This document shows, piece after piece, positions 37,841 through 46,496 of a stretch of DNA of 64,000 bases (positions within the stretch are counted from its first letter, which is position 1; every line of letters starts with the position of its first letter). The notes under the pieces were generated by a model, which searched no databases, was not told the DNA's origin, and saw only the letters and a list, made by a program, of their open reading frames with translations. Source of the DNA: Micromonospora chersina (GTDB lineage: Bacteria; Actinomycetota; Actinomycetes; Mycobacteriales; Micromonosporaceae). The DNA is taken from NCBI RefSeq assembly GCF_900091475.1, contig NZ_FMIB01000002.1:6324001-6388000 (forward strand). The letters run 5' to 3'. The position numbers were made by a program, and so were the translations under genes.

Positions 37841-40312
37841 ATGCGTTCTCGCACCAATGTGCGTACCAAGGTCGTCGCGATGCTGGCGTCGCTGACCGCC
37901 CTGTGGGCGTTCGCGGCGTGGGTGACCCTCCGCGACGGTCTGAACCTCCTGTGGGCCAACACGCTGAACAGCACGGTCTACGAGCCGAGCGCCCCGCTGC
38001 TGACGGCGCTGCAGCAGGAGCGCCGACTGACCCTGGCCTACCTGGGCGGGCCGGGGGACAGTGCCGAGGTACGGACGGCGCTCGACACGCAACGCCGGGA
38101 GACCGAGCAGCTCGCGGCGACGTTCAAGGAGTCCTCGCAGAGCTGGCAGGCCGGGTTCGCCGGCAGCGACAAGTTGAGCCAACGACTCGACACGACCTAC
38201 GCCACGTTGGACGGTCTCCGCGCCACCCGGGAATCGGTGGACGCTCGTACGACCGACCGGACCAGCGCCGGGCGCGAGTTCGGCAACGCGATCGACGCCA
38301 TCTTCGACATCTACGCCGCCACGGCGAGTCTCGACGACAAGGAACTCGCCGGCTACGCGGCGGCGCTCATCCAGCTCAACCGGATGTCCGAGCTGATCTC
38401 CCAGGAGGACGCCCTGATGAGCGGCGTCCTCGCCAGCGGTCGCATCACCGAAGCCGAGCGGGCGGAGTTCACACGGCTGGTCGGCGCCCAGCGGTTCGCC
38501 GGGACGGACGCCTCGGGAAAGCTGTCGTCCGACGACCGTGGCCGCTACGACCGGCTGCTCGCCGGCGACGCCTTCACCCGCCTCCGGGCCGTCGAGGACC
38601 AGGTGGTCGCCCGCGCCGACGGTTCCACAAGGGTTCCGGTGGCCGCGGGGCAGTGGCGCGGCGCGGTGGACGGCGCCCGGTCGGAACTGCGGGACGTGGT
38701 CGACGCCGGTGGCGACGGGATCGTCAGCGGTGCCACCAGGGTGGCCGTCCTGGTCATCATCCGGCTGCTCCTGGCGGCGGGCCTGGGCACCGTGGCGGTT
38801 GTCGCGTCGATCGTCCTGGCGGTCACCACCGCCCGCGCGTTGGTGCGTGAGCTGGAGCGGCTGCGGAAGGCGGCCCACGAGCTCGCCGACGAGCGACTGC
38901 CCGGCGTGGTGCGGCGTCTCGGCCGTGGCGAGACCGTCGACGTCGCGACCGAGGCGCCACCGCTGGCCTTCGGCAGCGACGAGATCGGACAGGTCGGTGA
39001 CGCCTTCAACCGCGTCCAGGAGACCGCCATCCGCACTGCCGTCGAGCAGGCCGAGCTGCGGCGCAACGTCCGCGAGGTCTTCCTCAGCCTGGCCCGGCGC
39101 ACCCAGGCGCTGGTGCACCGCCAGCTCACCCTGCTCGACGCCATGGAACGCCGGGAGCACGACGCCGAGGAGCTGGAGGACCTGTTCCGCGTCGACCACC
39201 TGGCCACCCGGATGCGGCGCAACGCGGAGAACCTGATCGTCCTGTCCGGCTCGACGCCGGGCCGGGCCTGGCGGCGCAACGTGCCGATGGTCGACGTGGT
39301 GCGCGGCGCGGTCGCGGAGGTCGAGGACTACACCCGGGTGACCGTGCGGCCGCTCGGCCCGGTCTCGCTGACCGGCCGGGCCGTCGGCGACGTCATCCAC
39401 CTGCTGGCCGAGCTGATCGAGAACGGCCTCTCCTTCTCGCCGCCGCACACCACTGTCGAGGTCCGCGGCCAGATGGTGGCCAACGGCTTCGCCATCGAGA
39501 TCGAGGACCGCGGTCTCGGCATGGGCGCCGAGGAGTTGGCCGCCGCGAACCGGCGCATCGTGGACCGGTCCGAGCTGAACCTGGCCAACGCCGCCCGGCT
39601 CGGCCTCTTCGTGGTCAGCCGGCTCACCGAGCGGCACGGCGTGAAGGTCCAGCTCAAGGAATCGGCGTACGGCGGGACGACGGCGGTGGTGCTGATCCCG
39701 CTGGAACTGGTCACCCAGGACGGGCCGGACCCGAGCACCTCCGGCGGCTTCCCGGTCGGCACCGGGCAGCCCGCCCCGGCCACGCCCGCCCCCTCCCCAT
39801 CGGAGGGCGCGGCGGTCCAGCCCGCCGGTGACCGGTCGGCCGCCCCGGTGGCGCTGGCCGAAGGCACCGGCGCGGTGGAGGCCGTCGAGGACGGCGCGGA
39901 CGAGCCCGCCCCGGCGCCGGAGGGCGAACCGGCCGAGCCCCGGCGCACCCCGTCGGGGCTGCCCGCGCGTACCCGGAAGAGGCAGCCGGCGCCGGGGGAG
40001 GCCGCCGTGGGGCTGACGGTCGACGCCGCGCCCGCCGACGCGCGGCCGGCCGACGACGCGGCGCCGGCGCGGACCGACGGCGGTCTGCCGGTCCGGGTCC
40101 GTCAGGCGAGCCTGGCACCGGAACTGCGGCACGACACGTCCACTCCGGACGACGACGGGGAGGACGACGCGGTGCGCCCGCCGGAGCAGGTGCGCCGCAT
40201 GATGAGCTCCTACCAGAGCGGCACCCGACGCGGCCGGACCGACGCGGCCCGGCTGCTCGGCGGGGCGCACGAGGCCGGCACGCCGGACACCGGCGACGGT
40301 CAGGCGACCTAG
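37841..40312 (+). CDS. Conservon sensor ATPase CvnA (nitrate/nitrite-sensor-like)
   Basis: An 823-aa membrane protein. It has helix 1 (VVAMLASLTALWAFAAWVTL), an extracytoplasmic NIT-like domain (residues about 35-300), helix 2 (LAAGLGTVAVVASIVLAVTT), a HAMP segment, a coiled region EVFLSLARRTQALVHRQLTL and a histidine-kinase-type ATPase domain (LLAELIENGLSFSPPHTTVE, DRGLGMGAEELAAANRR). A 190-residue Pro/Ala/Glu-rich tail ends it. No canonical phospho-acceptor His motif is clear, as in other CvnA proteins. ATG 37841 is chosen by the start of the basic MRSRTNVRTK segment. Confidence 0.88.
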   Translation: MRSRTNVRTKVVAMLASLTALWAFAAWVTLRDGLNLLWANTLNSTVYEPSAPLLTALQQERRLTLAYLGGPGDSAEVRTALDTQRRETEQLAATFKESSQSWQAGFAGSDKLSQRLDTTYATLDGLRATRESVDARTTDRTSAGREFGNAIDAIFDIYAATASLDDKELAGYAAALIQLNRMSELISQEDALMSGVLASGRITEAERAEFTRLVGAQRFAGTDASGKLSSDDRGRYDRLLAGDAFTRLRAVEDQVVARADGSTRVPVAAGQWRGAVDGARSELRDVVDAGGDGIVSGATRVAVLVIIRLLLAAGLGTVAVVASIVLAVTTARALVRELERLRKAAHELADERLPGVVRRLGRGETVDVATEAPPLAFGSDEIGQVGDAFNRVQETAIRTAVEQAELRRNVREVFLSLARRTQALVHRQLTLLDAMERREHDAEELEDLFRVDHLATRMRRNAENLIVLSGSTPGRAWRRNVPMVDVVRGAVAEVEDYTRVTVRPLGPVSLTGRAVGDVIHLLAELIENGLSFSPPHTTVEVRGQMVANGFAIEIEDRGLGMGAEELAAANRRIVDRSELNLANAARLGLFVVSRLTERHGVKVQLKESAYGGTTAVVLIPLELVTQDGPDPSTSGGFPVGTGQPAPATPAPSPSEGAAVQPAGDRSAAPVALAEGTGAVEAVEDGADEPAPAPEGEPAEPRRTPSGLPARTRKRQPAPGEAAVGLTVDAAPADARPADDAAPARTDGGLPVRVRQASLAPELRHDTSTPDDDGEDDAVRPPEQVRRMMSSYQSGTRRGRTDAARLLGGAHEAGTPDTGDGQAT

Positions 40313-40375
40313 GGACCGCCGATCCGCGGTCCCGGACGAGCACGGCACACCAGCCGGGGGAGAAGAGGACGACGA

Positions 40376-40801
40376 GTGGCGCAGAAGACGGCTTCGAGCG
40401 CGGACCTGACGTGGTTGCTGGACGACCTGGTCGGCCGGGTCAAGCAGGCGGAACACGCCGTGGCGCTCTCCACCGACGGACTGCTGATGGCCTCGTCGCG
40501 CGGGTTGAGCCGGGACGACGGCGAGCACCTGGCGGCGATGGCGGCGGGCATCCAGAGCCTGGCGCGGGGCGCCGGTAAGCGGTTCGGCGGTGGTCAGGTG
40601 CAGCAGACCATCATCGAGATGCAGTCGTCGTTCCTGTTCGTGACCGCGGCCGGCCGCAACGCCTGCCTGGCCGTGCTGGCGTCCGAGGACGCCGACGTCG
40701 GCCTGATCGCCTACGAGATGGCCATGCTGGTCACCCGGGTCGGCCGGTTCGTCGCCTCACCGACACGGGAACAGCCCCTCGGCGAGAATCCGGCGCGATG
40801 A
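40376..40801 (+). CDS. Conservon roadblock/LC7 protein CvnB
   Basis: A 141-aa roadblock-fold protein (VALSTDGLLMASSRGLSRDD, AYEMAMLVTRVGRFV) that in conservons acts with the small GTPase, like a GAP or adaptor. GTG 40376 (AQKTASSADLTWLLDDLVGR) follows cvnA by 63 bp, and its stop overlaps cvnC (ATGA). Confidence 0.92.
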   Translation: MAQKTASSADLTWLLDDLVGRVKQAEHAVALSTDGLLMASSRGLSRDDGEHLAAMAAGIQSLARGAGKRFGGGQVQQTIIEMQSSFLFVTAAGRNACLAVLASEDADVGLIAYEMAMLVTRVGRFVASPTREQPLGENPAR

Positions 40802-41187
40802 GTGGCCCGGGGGAGTCCGCGGAGCACGAGTGGGTGGACGACCACGCCGGTCCGGTGGTGCGCCCCTACGCGGTGACCGGCGGCCGGGCCCGCCCGGTGA
40901 CCGGCACGTTCGACCTGATCTCCCTGGTCACGGCGACCCGGGCCGAGGTGGGGTCGGAGTCCGGGCTCGGCCCGGAGCACGTGGCGATCGTCGGCCTCTG
41001 CCAGCGGATCCAGTCCGTGGCCGAGATCGCCGCCCATCTCGACCTGCCGGTGGGCACCGTACGGGTCCTCCTGGGTGACCTGGCGGCCCGCAGCCTGGTG
41101 CAGGTCCGTGAGCCGCGCGCTACCCCCGCCGGCCTTCCCGACGACAGTGTTTTCGAGGCGGTTATCAATGGACTACGGGCGCTCTGA
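40798..41187 (+). CDS. Conservon DUF742 protein CvnC
   Basis: A 129-aa protein of the DUF742 family with VVRPYAVTGGRARPV at the N-terminus and a winged-helix-like C-terminal part (IVGLCQRIQSVAEIAAHLDL, PVGTVRVLLGDLAARSLVQV). It overlaps cvnB by 4 nt and cvnD by 20 nt. Its exact role in the complex is unknown. Confidence 0.92.
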   Translation: MSGPGESAEHEWVDDHAGPVVRPYAVTGGRARPVTGTFDLISLVTATRAEVGSESGLGPEHVAIVGLCQRIQSVAEIAAHLDLPVGTVRVLLGDLAARSLVQVREPRATPAGLPDDSVFEAVINGLRAL

Positions 41188-41776
41188 GCGGCCGGCGGGA
41201 GCGGCGCCGCTGCCCACCGCGATCAAGATCCTGATCGCCGGCGGTTTCGGCGTCGGCAAGACCACCCTGGTCGGCGCGGTCAGCGAGACCAAACCGCTGC
41301 GGACGGAGGAGGTGCTGACCGAGACCGGGATCGGCATCGACGACCTGTCCGGGGTGGAGGAGAAGACGACCACCACCGTGGCCATGGACTTCGGCCGGAT
41401 CACCCTCAGCGACGACCTCGTGCTCTACCTGTTCGGCACCCCCGGGCAGGACCGGTTCTGGTTCGTCTGGGACGAGTTGGCGCTGGGCGCGATCGGGGCG
41501 GTGGTGCTGGCCGACACGCGGCGGCTGGCCGACTGCTTCCCCTCGATCGACTACTTCGAGGGGCGGGGCACGCCCTTCGTGGTGGCGGTGAACTGCTTCG
41601 AGGGCGCCAAGCAGTACCGGCTGGACGAGGTGCAGGGAGCGCTCGACCTGGACCCGGAGGTGCCGGTGGTGCTCTGTGACGCGCGGAAGCGGGAGTCGGT
41701 CAAGGAAGTGCTGATCACGCTGCTGGAGTACGCCATGAAGCTGCGCGAGGAGCGCCGGCGCGCCGTCACCGACTGA
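41168..41776 (+). CDS. Conservon small GTPase CvnD
   Basis: A 202-aa Ras-like GTPase. The P-loop is GGFGVGKTTLVGAVSET, switch II is FGTPGQDRFWFVWDELALGA and VVAVNCFEGAKQ stands in for NKxD, with CDARKRESVKEVL as the last base-binding segment. Together with CvnA-C it is thought to form a GPCR-like membrane complex. ATG 41168 lies inside cvnC. Confidence 0.92.
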   Translation: MDYGRSERPAGAAPLPTAIKILIAGGFGVGKTTLVGAVSETKPLRTEEVLTETGIGIDDLSGVEEKTTTTVAMDFGRITLSDDLVLYLFGTPGQDRFWFVWDELALGAIGAVVLADTRRLADCFPSIDYFEGRGTPFVVAVNCFEGAKQYRLDEVQGALDLDPEVPVVLCDARKRESVKEVLITLLEYAMKLREERRRAVTD

Positions 41777-41791
41777 CGTCACAGGAGTGCG

Positions 41792-41832
41792 GCGGGAGCT
41801 GTCTGATTCGCTTGCGGATCGACAGCTCCCGC
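41792..41832. terminator. Long hairpin after the conservon
   Basis: GCGGGAGCTGTC (41792-41803) pairs perfectly with GACAGCTCCCGC (41821-41832), and the intervening GATTCGC/GCGGATC continues the stem after one bulged base, with a TT loop. It lies 15 nt after the cvnD stop. Confidence 0.85.
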
Positions 41833-41926
41833 AGTCGTTCCGGGCGACTGCCCGACGCCTGACTGATGTCGATCACATCCTGAAGGAAGGCATGAACCCC
41901 TCCACTTTCAAGGTATACCGCAAGGG

Positions 41927-41945
41927 GGGTCTTGCGGCAAGACCC
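41927..41945. promoter_or_regulatory. Rifamycin-associated element (RAE)-like palindrome
   Basis: GGGTCTTGCGGCAAGACCC is a perfect 19-bp inverted repeat around a central G. It matches, from memory, the RAE (GGGGCTTGCGGCAAGGCCC) found upstream of rifamycin-inactivating genes and helR in actinomycetes. A -10-like TATACC lies at 41913-41918. It is 62 bp before the predicted GTG of the helicase-like gene. Confidence 0.8.
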
Positions 41946-42006
41946 GGTTCGTGACGCAGAATCGCTGGCCGAGGCCAGTGCCCGCGCACATCGGGGGAGT
42001 CGCGAC

Positions 42007-44187
42007 GTGCGACTTCAGATCGGATTTGATGAATTGAATTCTCAGACCACCAGCGCGTTCGACCTTCCCGACCACCTGTCCGCCAAGGCCGACCCGACCC
42101 TGATCGCCGGCGACGAGCAGCACTTCGCGGCCATCGCGGAAACCCTGGAGCAGTTGCGCGCCGACCTGTCCGACCGCCTCGACGCCGAGCGCCGGGCGCC
42201 GGGCGGCATCGGCCGCCGGGCGTCGGACCGGGACATGGAGATCCGCCGACTGACCGGTCGCCTGCGCGCCCTGCGCCGCTTCGGCGTGGACCTGTGCCTC
42301 GGGCGCATGGTCGGTGCCGACAACCCCGAGCCCGTGTACGTCGGCCGGCACGGCCTCACCGACAGCGAGGGTCGCCGGCTGCTGGTCGACTGGCGTTCCC
42401 CCGCGGCCGAGCCGTTCTTCGGCGCGACCCACGCCAATCCCATGGGTCTGGCCAGCCGACGCCGGTACCGCTGGACCCGCGGCCGCGTCATCGACTACTG
42501 GGACGAGGTGTTCACCCCGGACGGCCTGGAGGGGCACGCCGCGCTCGACGACCAGTCCGCCTTCATCGCCAGCCTGGGCGGCAGCCGGTCGCACCGGATG
42601 CGGGACGTGCTCGGCACCATCCAGGCCGACCAGGACGCCATCATCCGGGCCGGCTCCCGTGGCGCTCTCGTGGTCGACGGCGGCCCGGGCACCGGCAAGA
42701 CCGTCGTCGCCCTGCACCGCACCGCGTACCTGCTCTACTCCGACCCGCGCCTCGGTCACCGCCAGGGCGGTGTGCTGTTCGTCGGCCCGCACCAGCCCTA
42801 CCTGGCCTACGTCGCCGACGTCCTGCCCAGCCTCGGCGAGGAGGAGGTGCAGACCTGCACCCTGCGGGATCTCGTCCCCGAGGGCGCCGCGGCGGGCGTC
42901 GAGACGGACCCGGAGGTGGCGCGCCTGAAGTCGTCCGCGGACCTGGTGGGGGCCATCGAGGCGGCCGTCCGGTTCTACGAGGAGCCGCCGGCCGAGGGGA
43001 TGACCGTCACGGCCGGCGACACCGACATCCGGCTGAGCGCCGACGACTGGGCCGAGGCGTTCGCGGCACCCGGACCCGGCACCCCGCACAACGAGGCGCG
43101 CGACGAGATCTGGGCGGAACTGGTCACGATCCTGCTGGAGCGGTACGACGGCGACGAGCCCGAGGACCTGGTCCGCCGGTCGCTGGAGCAGAACCGGGAA
43201 CTGCGGACGACCCTGCACCGCGCCTGGCCGCTGCTCGAAGCGACCGACGTGGTCGCGGACCTGTGGTCGGTCCCCGCGTACCTGCGCCGGTGCGCTCCCT
43301 GGCTCGGCCCCGACGAGATCCGGACGCTCCAGCGCGACGACCCGCGGGCCTGGACCGTGGCCGACCTGCCGCTGCTGGACGCGGCACGGCAGCGGCTCGG
43401 CGACCCGGAGACGTCACGGCGCAACCGCCGGCACGACGCCATCGTCGCCGCCGAACGGGCGCGGATGGCCACGGTCGTCGACGACCTCATCGCGGCCGAC
43501 GTCTACGACGACGGTGAGGGCCTGCTGACCATGCTGCGCCAGCAGGACCTGCGGGACGTCCTGGTCGACGAGGCCGCACTGCCCAGCGCCGACCCGGACC
43601 AGCTCGCGGGCCCGTTCGCGCACATCGTCGTGGACGAGGCCCAGGAACTGACCGACGCGGAGTGGCAGATGCTGCTGCTCCGCTGCCCGTCCCGGAGCTT
43701 CACCATCGTCGGTGACCGCGCCCAGGCCCGGCACGGCTTCACGGAGTCGTGGCGGGAACGGCTGGAGCGGATCGGGCTCGACCGGATCGACCTGGCCTCC
43801 CTGACCGTCAACTACCGGACGCCGAAGGAGGTCATGGCGGAAGCCGAGCCGGTCATCCGGGCCGTGCTCCCGGACGCCAACGTGCCGACGTCCATCCGCG
43901 GCGGCGGCGTCCCCGTCGTACACGGGTCGGCCTCCGAACTGGGTTCGATCCTCGACACCTGGCTCGCCGCGCACGCCGAGGGGACGGCCTGTGTCATCGG
44001 TGACAGCACGTTCCCGGCGACGTCCCGGGTCCGGTCGCTGACCCCGGAACTGGCCAAGGGTCTCGAATTCGACCTGGTCGTCCTCGTCGACCCGGAGGCG
44101 TTCGGCACCGGCATCGAGGGCGCGGTCGACCGCTACGTCGCCATGACCCGCGCGACCCGGCAGCTCGTCATCCTCACGAGCGCCTGA
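42007..44187 (+). CDS. helR: HelR-type RNA polymerase-associated helicase-like ATPase
   Basis: A 726-aa UvrD/Rep-fold ATPase of the HelD/HelR group, which binds RNA polymerase, displaces bound rifamycins and recycles stalled enzyme. An N-terminal coiled arm (residues about 30-85) precedes the ATPase core, with Walker A VVDGGPGTGKTVVALHRTA (about 225), Walker B AHIVVDEAQELTDAEW, IVGDRAQARHGF and C-terminal AKGLEFDLVVLVDPEAFG plus AMTRATRQLVI. GTG 42007 is chosen because GGGGAG lies about 8 nt upstream and conserved RLQIGFDELNSQ begins there. The RAE palindrome upstream supports rifamycin-responsive control. Confidence 0.87.
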   Translation: MRLQIGFDELNSQTTSAFDLPDHLSAKADPTLIAGDEQHFAAIAETLEQLRADLSDRLDAERRAPGGIGRRASDRDMEIRRLTGRLRALRRFGVDLCLGRMVGADNPEPVYVGRHGLTDSEGRRLLVDWRSPAAEPFFGATHANPMGLASRRRYRWTRGRVIDYWDEVFTPDGLEGHAALDDQSAFIASLGGSRSHRMRDVLGTIQADQDAIIRAGSRGALVVDGGPGTGKTVVALHRTAYLLYSDPRLGHRQGGVLFVGPHQPYLAYVADVLPSLGEEEVQTCTLRDLVPEGAAAGVETDPEVARLKSSADLVGAIEAAVRFYEEPPAEGMTVTAGDTDIRLSADDWAEAFAAPGPGTPHNEARDEIWAELVTILLERYDGDEPEDLVRRSLEQNRELRTTLHRAWPLLEATDVVADLWSVPAYLRRCAPWLGPDEIRTLQRDDPRAWTVADLPLLDAARQRLGDPETSRRNRRHDAIVAAERARMATVVDDLIAADVYDDGEGLLTMLRQQDLRDVLVDEAALPSADPDQLAGPFAHIVVDEAQELTDAEWQMLLLRCPSRSFTIVGDRAQARHGFTESWRERLERIGLDRIDLASLTVNYRTPKEVMAEAEPVIRAVLPDANVPTSIRGGGVPVVHGSASELGSILDTWLAAHAEGTACVIGDSTFPATSRVRSLTPELAKGLEFDLVVLVDPEAFGTGIEGAVDRYVAMTRATRQLVILTSA

Positions 44188-44218
44188 CGGCGCGGCCGTC
44201 CGATCGGGAGAGACGCGG

Positions 44219-44244
44219 GGCCCCCGGGCATCCTGCCGGGGGCC
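44219..44244. terminator. Hairpin after helR
   Basis: GGCCCCCGG (44219-44227) pairs with CCGGGGGCC (44236-44244) around an 8-nt loop, 31 nt after the helR stop. Confidence 0.75.
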
Positions 44245-44316
44245 TCCGGGATCTGGGTCAACCGCCCGCGCCGCCGACCGGCCCCGGCGGCGACCCCACA
44301 CTGCCATGATGAGGCG

Positions 44317-44721
44317 ATGTCCACGGAATCGCGGCACCTGAGCGTGCACATCGACCGGCCGGTCGCCGAGGTCTACGCATTCGTCTCCGACCCCCGCAAC
44401 CTGCCCCGCTGGGCGCCCGGCCTCGGCAGCTCGGTGGTGCGCGAGGACGGCGAGTGGTTCGTCGAGACACCCGAGGGCCGGGCGCGCGTCACCTTCGCCC
44501 CGCGCAACGAGTACGGCGTGCTCGACCACGAGGTGGTGACGCCGTCCGGCCAGACGGTGTACGTGCCGCTGCGGGTCATCGCGGACGGCGACGGCTGCGA
44601 GGTGGTCTTCACGGTGCGCCGCGCGCCGGGGATGACCGACGCCGAGTTCGACCGGGACGCCGGGCTCGTGAGTGCGGACCTCGCCCTCCTCAGAAAGGTG
44701 CTGGAAACCTCGTCCACCTGA
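44317..44721 (+). CDS. SRPBCC-fold (polyketide cyclase-like) protein
   Basis: A 134-aa START/Bet v 1-like protein. HLSVHIDRPVAEVYAFVSDP and LPRWAPGLGSSVVREDGEWF mark the typical first strand and pocket, and the C-terminal helix is DAGLVSADLALLRKVLE. Such proteins bind small hydrophobic ligands or act as cyclases; the ligand is unknown. Confidence 0.82.
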   Translation: MSTESRHLSVHIDRPVAEVYAFVSDPRNLPRWAPGLGSSVVREDGEWFVETPEGRARVTFAPRNEYGVLDHEVVTPSGQTVYVPLRVIADGDGCEVVFTVRRAPGMTDAEFDRDAGLVSADLALLRKVLETSST

Positions 44722-44756
44722 GGGGGCCGCTGGTCCGGACGCGCCAGCACCCGTCG

Positions 44757-45254
44757 TCAGGTGTCCCACACCGCCTCCGGCTCGGACCGGCCGTGCTCCG
44801 GATACGGGCGAGGCGTCCGGAGTTGGCGAAGCGCCAGAACGGCGACGACGATCGAGAGCACGTACAGCACGAACGGAAAGCCCACGAGGACCACCAGCGG
44901 CGGGTCCCAGGCCGACGTCTCCGCCTGCACCAGCAGCACGCCACAGGCGGCGGCGCTGACCGCGTTGACCGCGACGTAGAACCGAGCCAGCCCCCGCCCC
45001 AGCCGGTACGCCCAGCCGCGGTCGCGGCGGATCCCCACGCAGGCGACCCCCGTCGCGATGGCGCACAGGAACGACGCGACGATGTCGCCGTACCAGATCG
45101 GCGTGTCGACGTTGGCGTCGCTGATGAGCATGTGGGCGGGCCCGAGGAGCGGCGCGACGATCAACAGTGTGAGCAGCCACAGGCCGCCGCGAAGCAGCAC
45201 CGATCCGATCAGACCGGTCAGCAACCAGGCGCCGGCCCACATGTTGTTGAACAT
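44757..45254 (-). CDS. Small membrane protein of unknown function
   Basis: A 165-aa protein with four likely membrane helices (GLWLLTLLIVAPLLGPAHML, IVASFLCAIATGVACVGI, FYVAVNAVSAAACGVLLV, VLVGFPFVLYVLSIVVAVLA). I do not recognise a family. ATG 45254 is used; the in-frame TTG at 45260 is possible. The start codon lies inside a perfect palindrome (45247-45260). It is convergent with the SRPBCC gene. Confidence 0.65.
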   Translation of the reverse strand: MFNNMWAGAWLLTGLIGSVLLRGGLWLLTLLIVAPLLGPAHMLISDANVDTPIWYGDIVASFLCAIATGVACVGIRRDRGWAYRLGRGLARFYVAVNAVSAAACGVLLVQAETSAWDPPLVVLVGFPFVLYVLSIVVAVLALRQLRTPRPYPEHGRSEPEAVWDT

Positions 45255-45260
45255 GTTCAA
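45247..45260. promoter_or_regulatory. Perfect 14-bp palindrome at a start codon
   Basis: TTGAACATGTTCAA is fully self-complementary and overlaps the start of the small membrane-protein gene. It is AT-rich in a GC-rich context and could be an operator. Confidence 0.4.
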
Positions 45261-45393
45261 ATTGTGCCCCGCCCGGGGCCGGTTTGTCAGGCCCGAGCGC
45301 CCAGGATCGCGCCCGGATCTCGCCGGCTTCGCTTCCGCCGCCCGCCCTGCCCGAATGGCCCCAGAAGCGGGCTGTCCACACCGGAGACACGCC

Positions 45394-45424
45394 GAAGGCC
45401 CCCGGCGCGTCGCCGAGGGCCTTC
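45394..45424. terminator. Hairpin after the DUF397 gene
   Basis: GAAGGCCCCCGGCG and CGCCGAGGGCCTTC pair with one mismatch around a CGT loop. It lies 12 bp beyond the DUF397 stop on the minus strand. The rest of the 45261-45435 gap has no gene. Confidence 0.7.
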
Positions 45425-45435
45425 AGGGGTACGGG

Positions 45436-45624
45436 TCAGCCGCGCTTGGCCATCCTCACGAAGCGCGTCCAAGCGGCCGGGTCGAAGGTGAGCACCGGGC
45501 CGGCCGGGTCCTTCGAGTCACGTACGGCGACGACGCCCGCGAGGTTGTCCGCGACCTCGACGCAGTTGCCGCCGTTGCCGCCGCTCCTGGTGCTCTTGCG
45601 CCACCGGGCGCCGATCAGGTCCAT
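45436..45624 (-). CDS. DUF397 domain protein
   Basis: A 62-aa protein with the DUF397 pattern RWRKSTRSGGNGGNCVEVAD, VVAVRDSKDPAGPVLTFDPA and WTRFV. DUF397 proteins are nearly always encoded next to XRE/DUF5753 regulators, as here, and may be their small partners. It overlaps the upstream regulator ORF by 10 nt. Confidence 0.9.
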   Translation of the reverse strand: MDLIGARWRKSTRSGGNGGNCVEVADNLAGVVAVRDSKDPAGPVLTFDPAAWTRFVRMAKRG

Positions 45625-46381
45625 GCTGTAGCCGCTTCTTTCAGGAGGTCCAGGGACCGCCCGCGGGGAAGAGCCTCGCCCCGGATGCGTTCCCACCGGC
45701 GCTCCAGCGTAGCAATCTCCGAAGCCTGGTCGATGATCTGCGCTCGCGCCTGGCTGTCGACGTGTGCCACCCGGGAACCGTCTCGGAGTTCCGCGAGGGT
45801 GAAGGGCCCGTCCAGCCCGGGATACGTCGACGTGTCGCGCGGCACGACGTGGAACTGGACGCTGGGCAGGTCGGCGCAGGCCACCAGATGAGACAGTTGC
45901 GCGGCCATGAGCTGCCGATCGCCGGCGGCCGGACGGCGGAGGACCTGCTCGTCGACCACCGCGACGAACAGCGGCCCTCGCTCCCGGGTCAGGATCGCCT
46001 GCCGGTCCAGCCGCGCCCCGACCAGGTCGGCGACCTCGGCCGGCGTGAAGGGCTGGCCAATGAACGTGGCGCGGGCATACGCCTCGGTCTGGAGCAGCCC
46101 CGGCACCCACGCCAGTTCGAACGAGCGCAGCGCGACCGCCTCGCGTTCGATGTCGACCCACGGCCGGAACCACACGGGCTCGCGGCGCCTGACCACGTCC
46201 GGTCAGAGTGCGTCGACAGGCCGGCCGAGCATGTTTGCGACGGTGGCGCGGTGCCGGCTCTGCGGGATGTGCCCGGGGTTTGCCCACCGGGCGACGGTCT
46301 TCGGATGCACGCCGAGGTGACCCGCCAGGCTTTCGGCCGTGTGGCCCGCCTCGGCCAGCGCGGCAACGAAGGCATGGTTCA
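45615..46381 (-). pseudogene. XRE/DUF5753 regulator split by an in-frame TGA
   Basis: Residues from ATG 46381 form an HTH (LAGHLGVHPKTVARWANPGH), and after GRPVDAL comes TGA at 46205-46203. The same frame continues PDVVRRREPVWFRPWVDIER and the full DUF5753 ligand domain (ELAWVPGLLQTEAYARATFI, DEQVLRRPAAGDRQLMAAQL) to 45615. Relatives read Leu-Trp-Pro at this junction, so TGG to TGA fits a single-base nonsense change. Translation could restart at GTG 46196, 7 nt downstream, giving a 193-aa DUF5753 protein without its HTH. DNA-binding regulation is probably lost or split in two polypeptides. Confidence 0.8.
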
Positions 46382-46386
46382 TCCCT

Positions 46387-46401
46387 GTTCCTTTCAGGAA
46401 C
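46387..46401. promoter_or_regulatory. Inverted repeat before the XRE regulator
   Basis: GTTCCT-TTC-AGGAAC is a perfect palindrome with a 3-nt centre, lying 5 bp before the ATG and covering its ribosome site AGGAAC. The position fits autorepression by the HTH protein. Confidence 0.45.
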
Positions 46402-46496
46402 AAAACAACCGTCCGAAGGAGATTAGACAACGCTGTGTGATTGTCCGGCAACCCTCGGAAAGCTGCTGTGCAGGACGACGCCGAGGAGGGATGACG

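Noticed and set aside
41932..42007. Upstream start of helR at 41932
   Set aside because: It would begin inside the RAE palindrome and lacks a ribosome site; GTG 42007 has GGGGAG.
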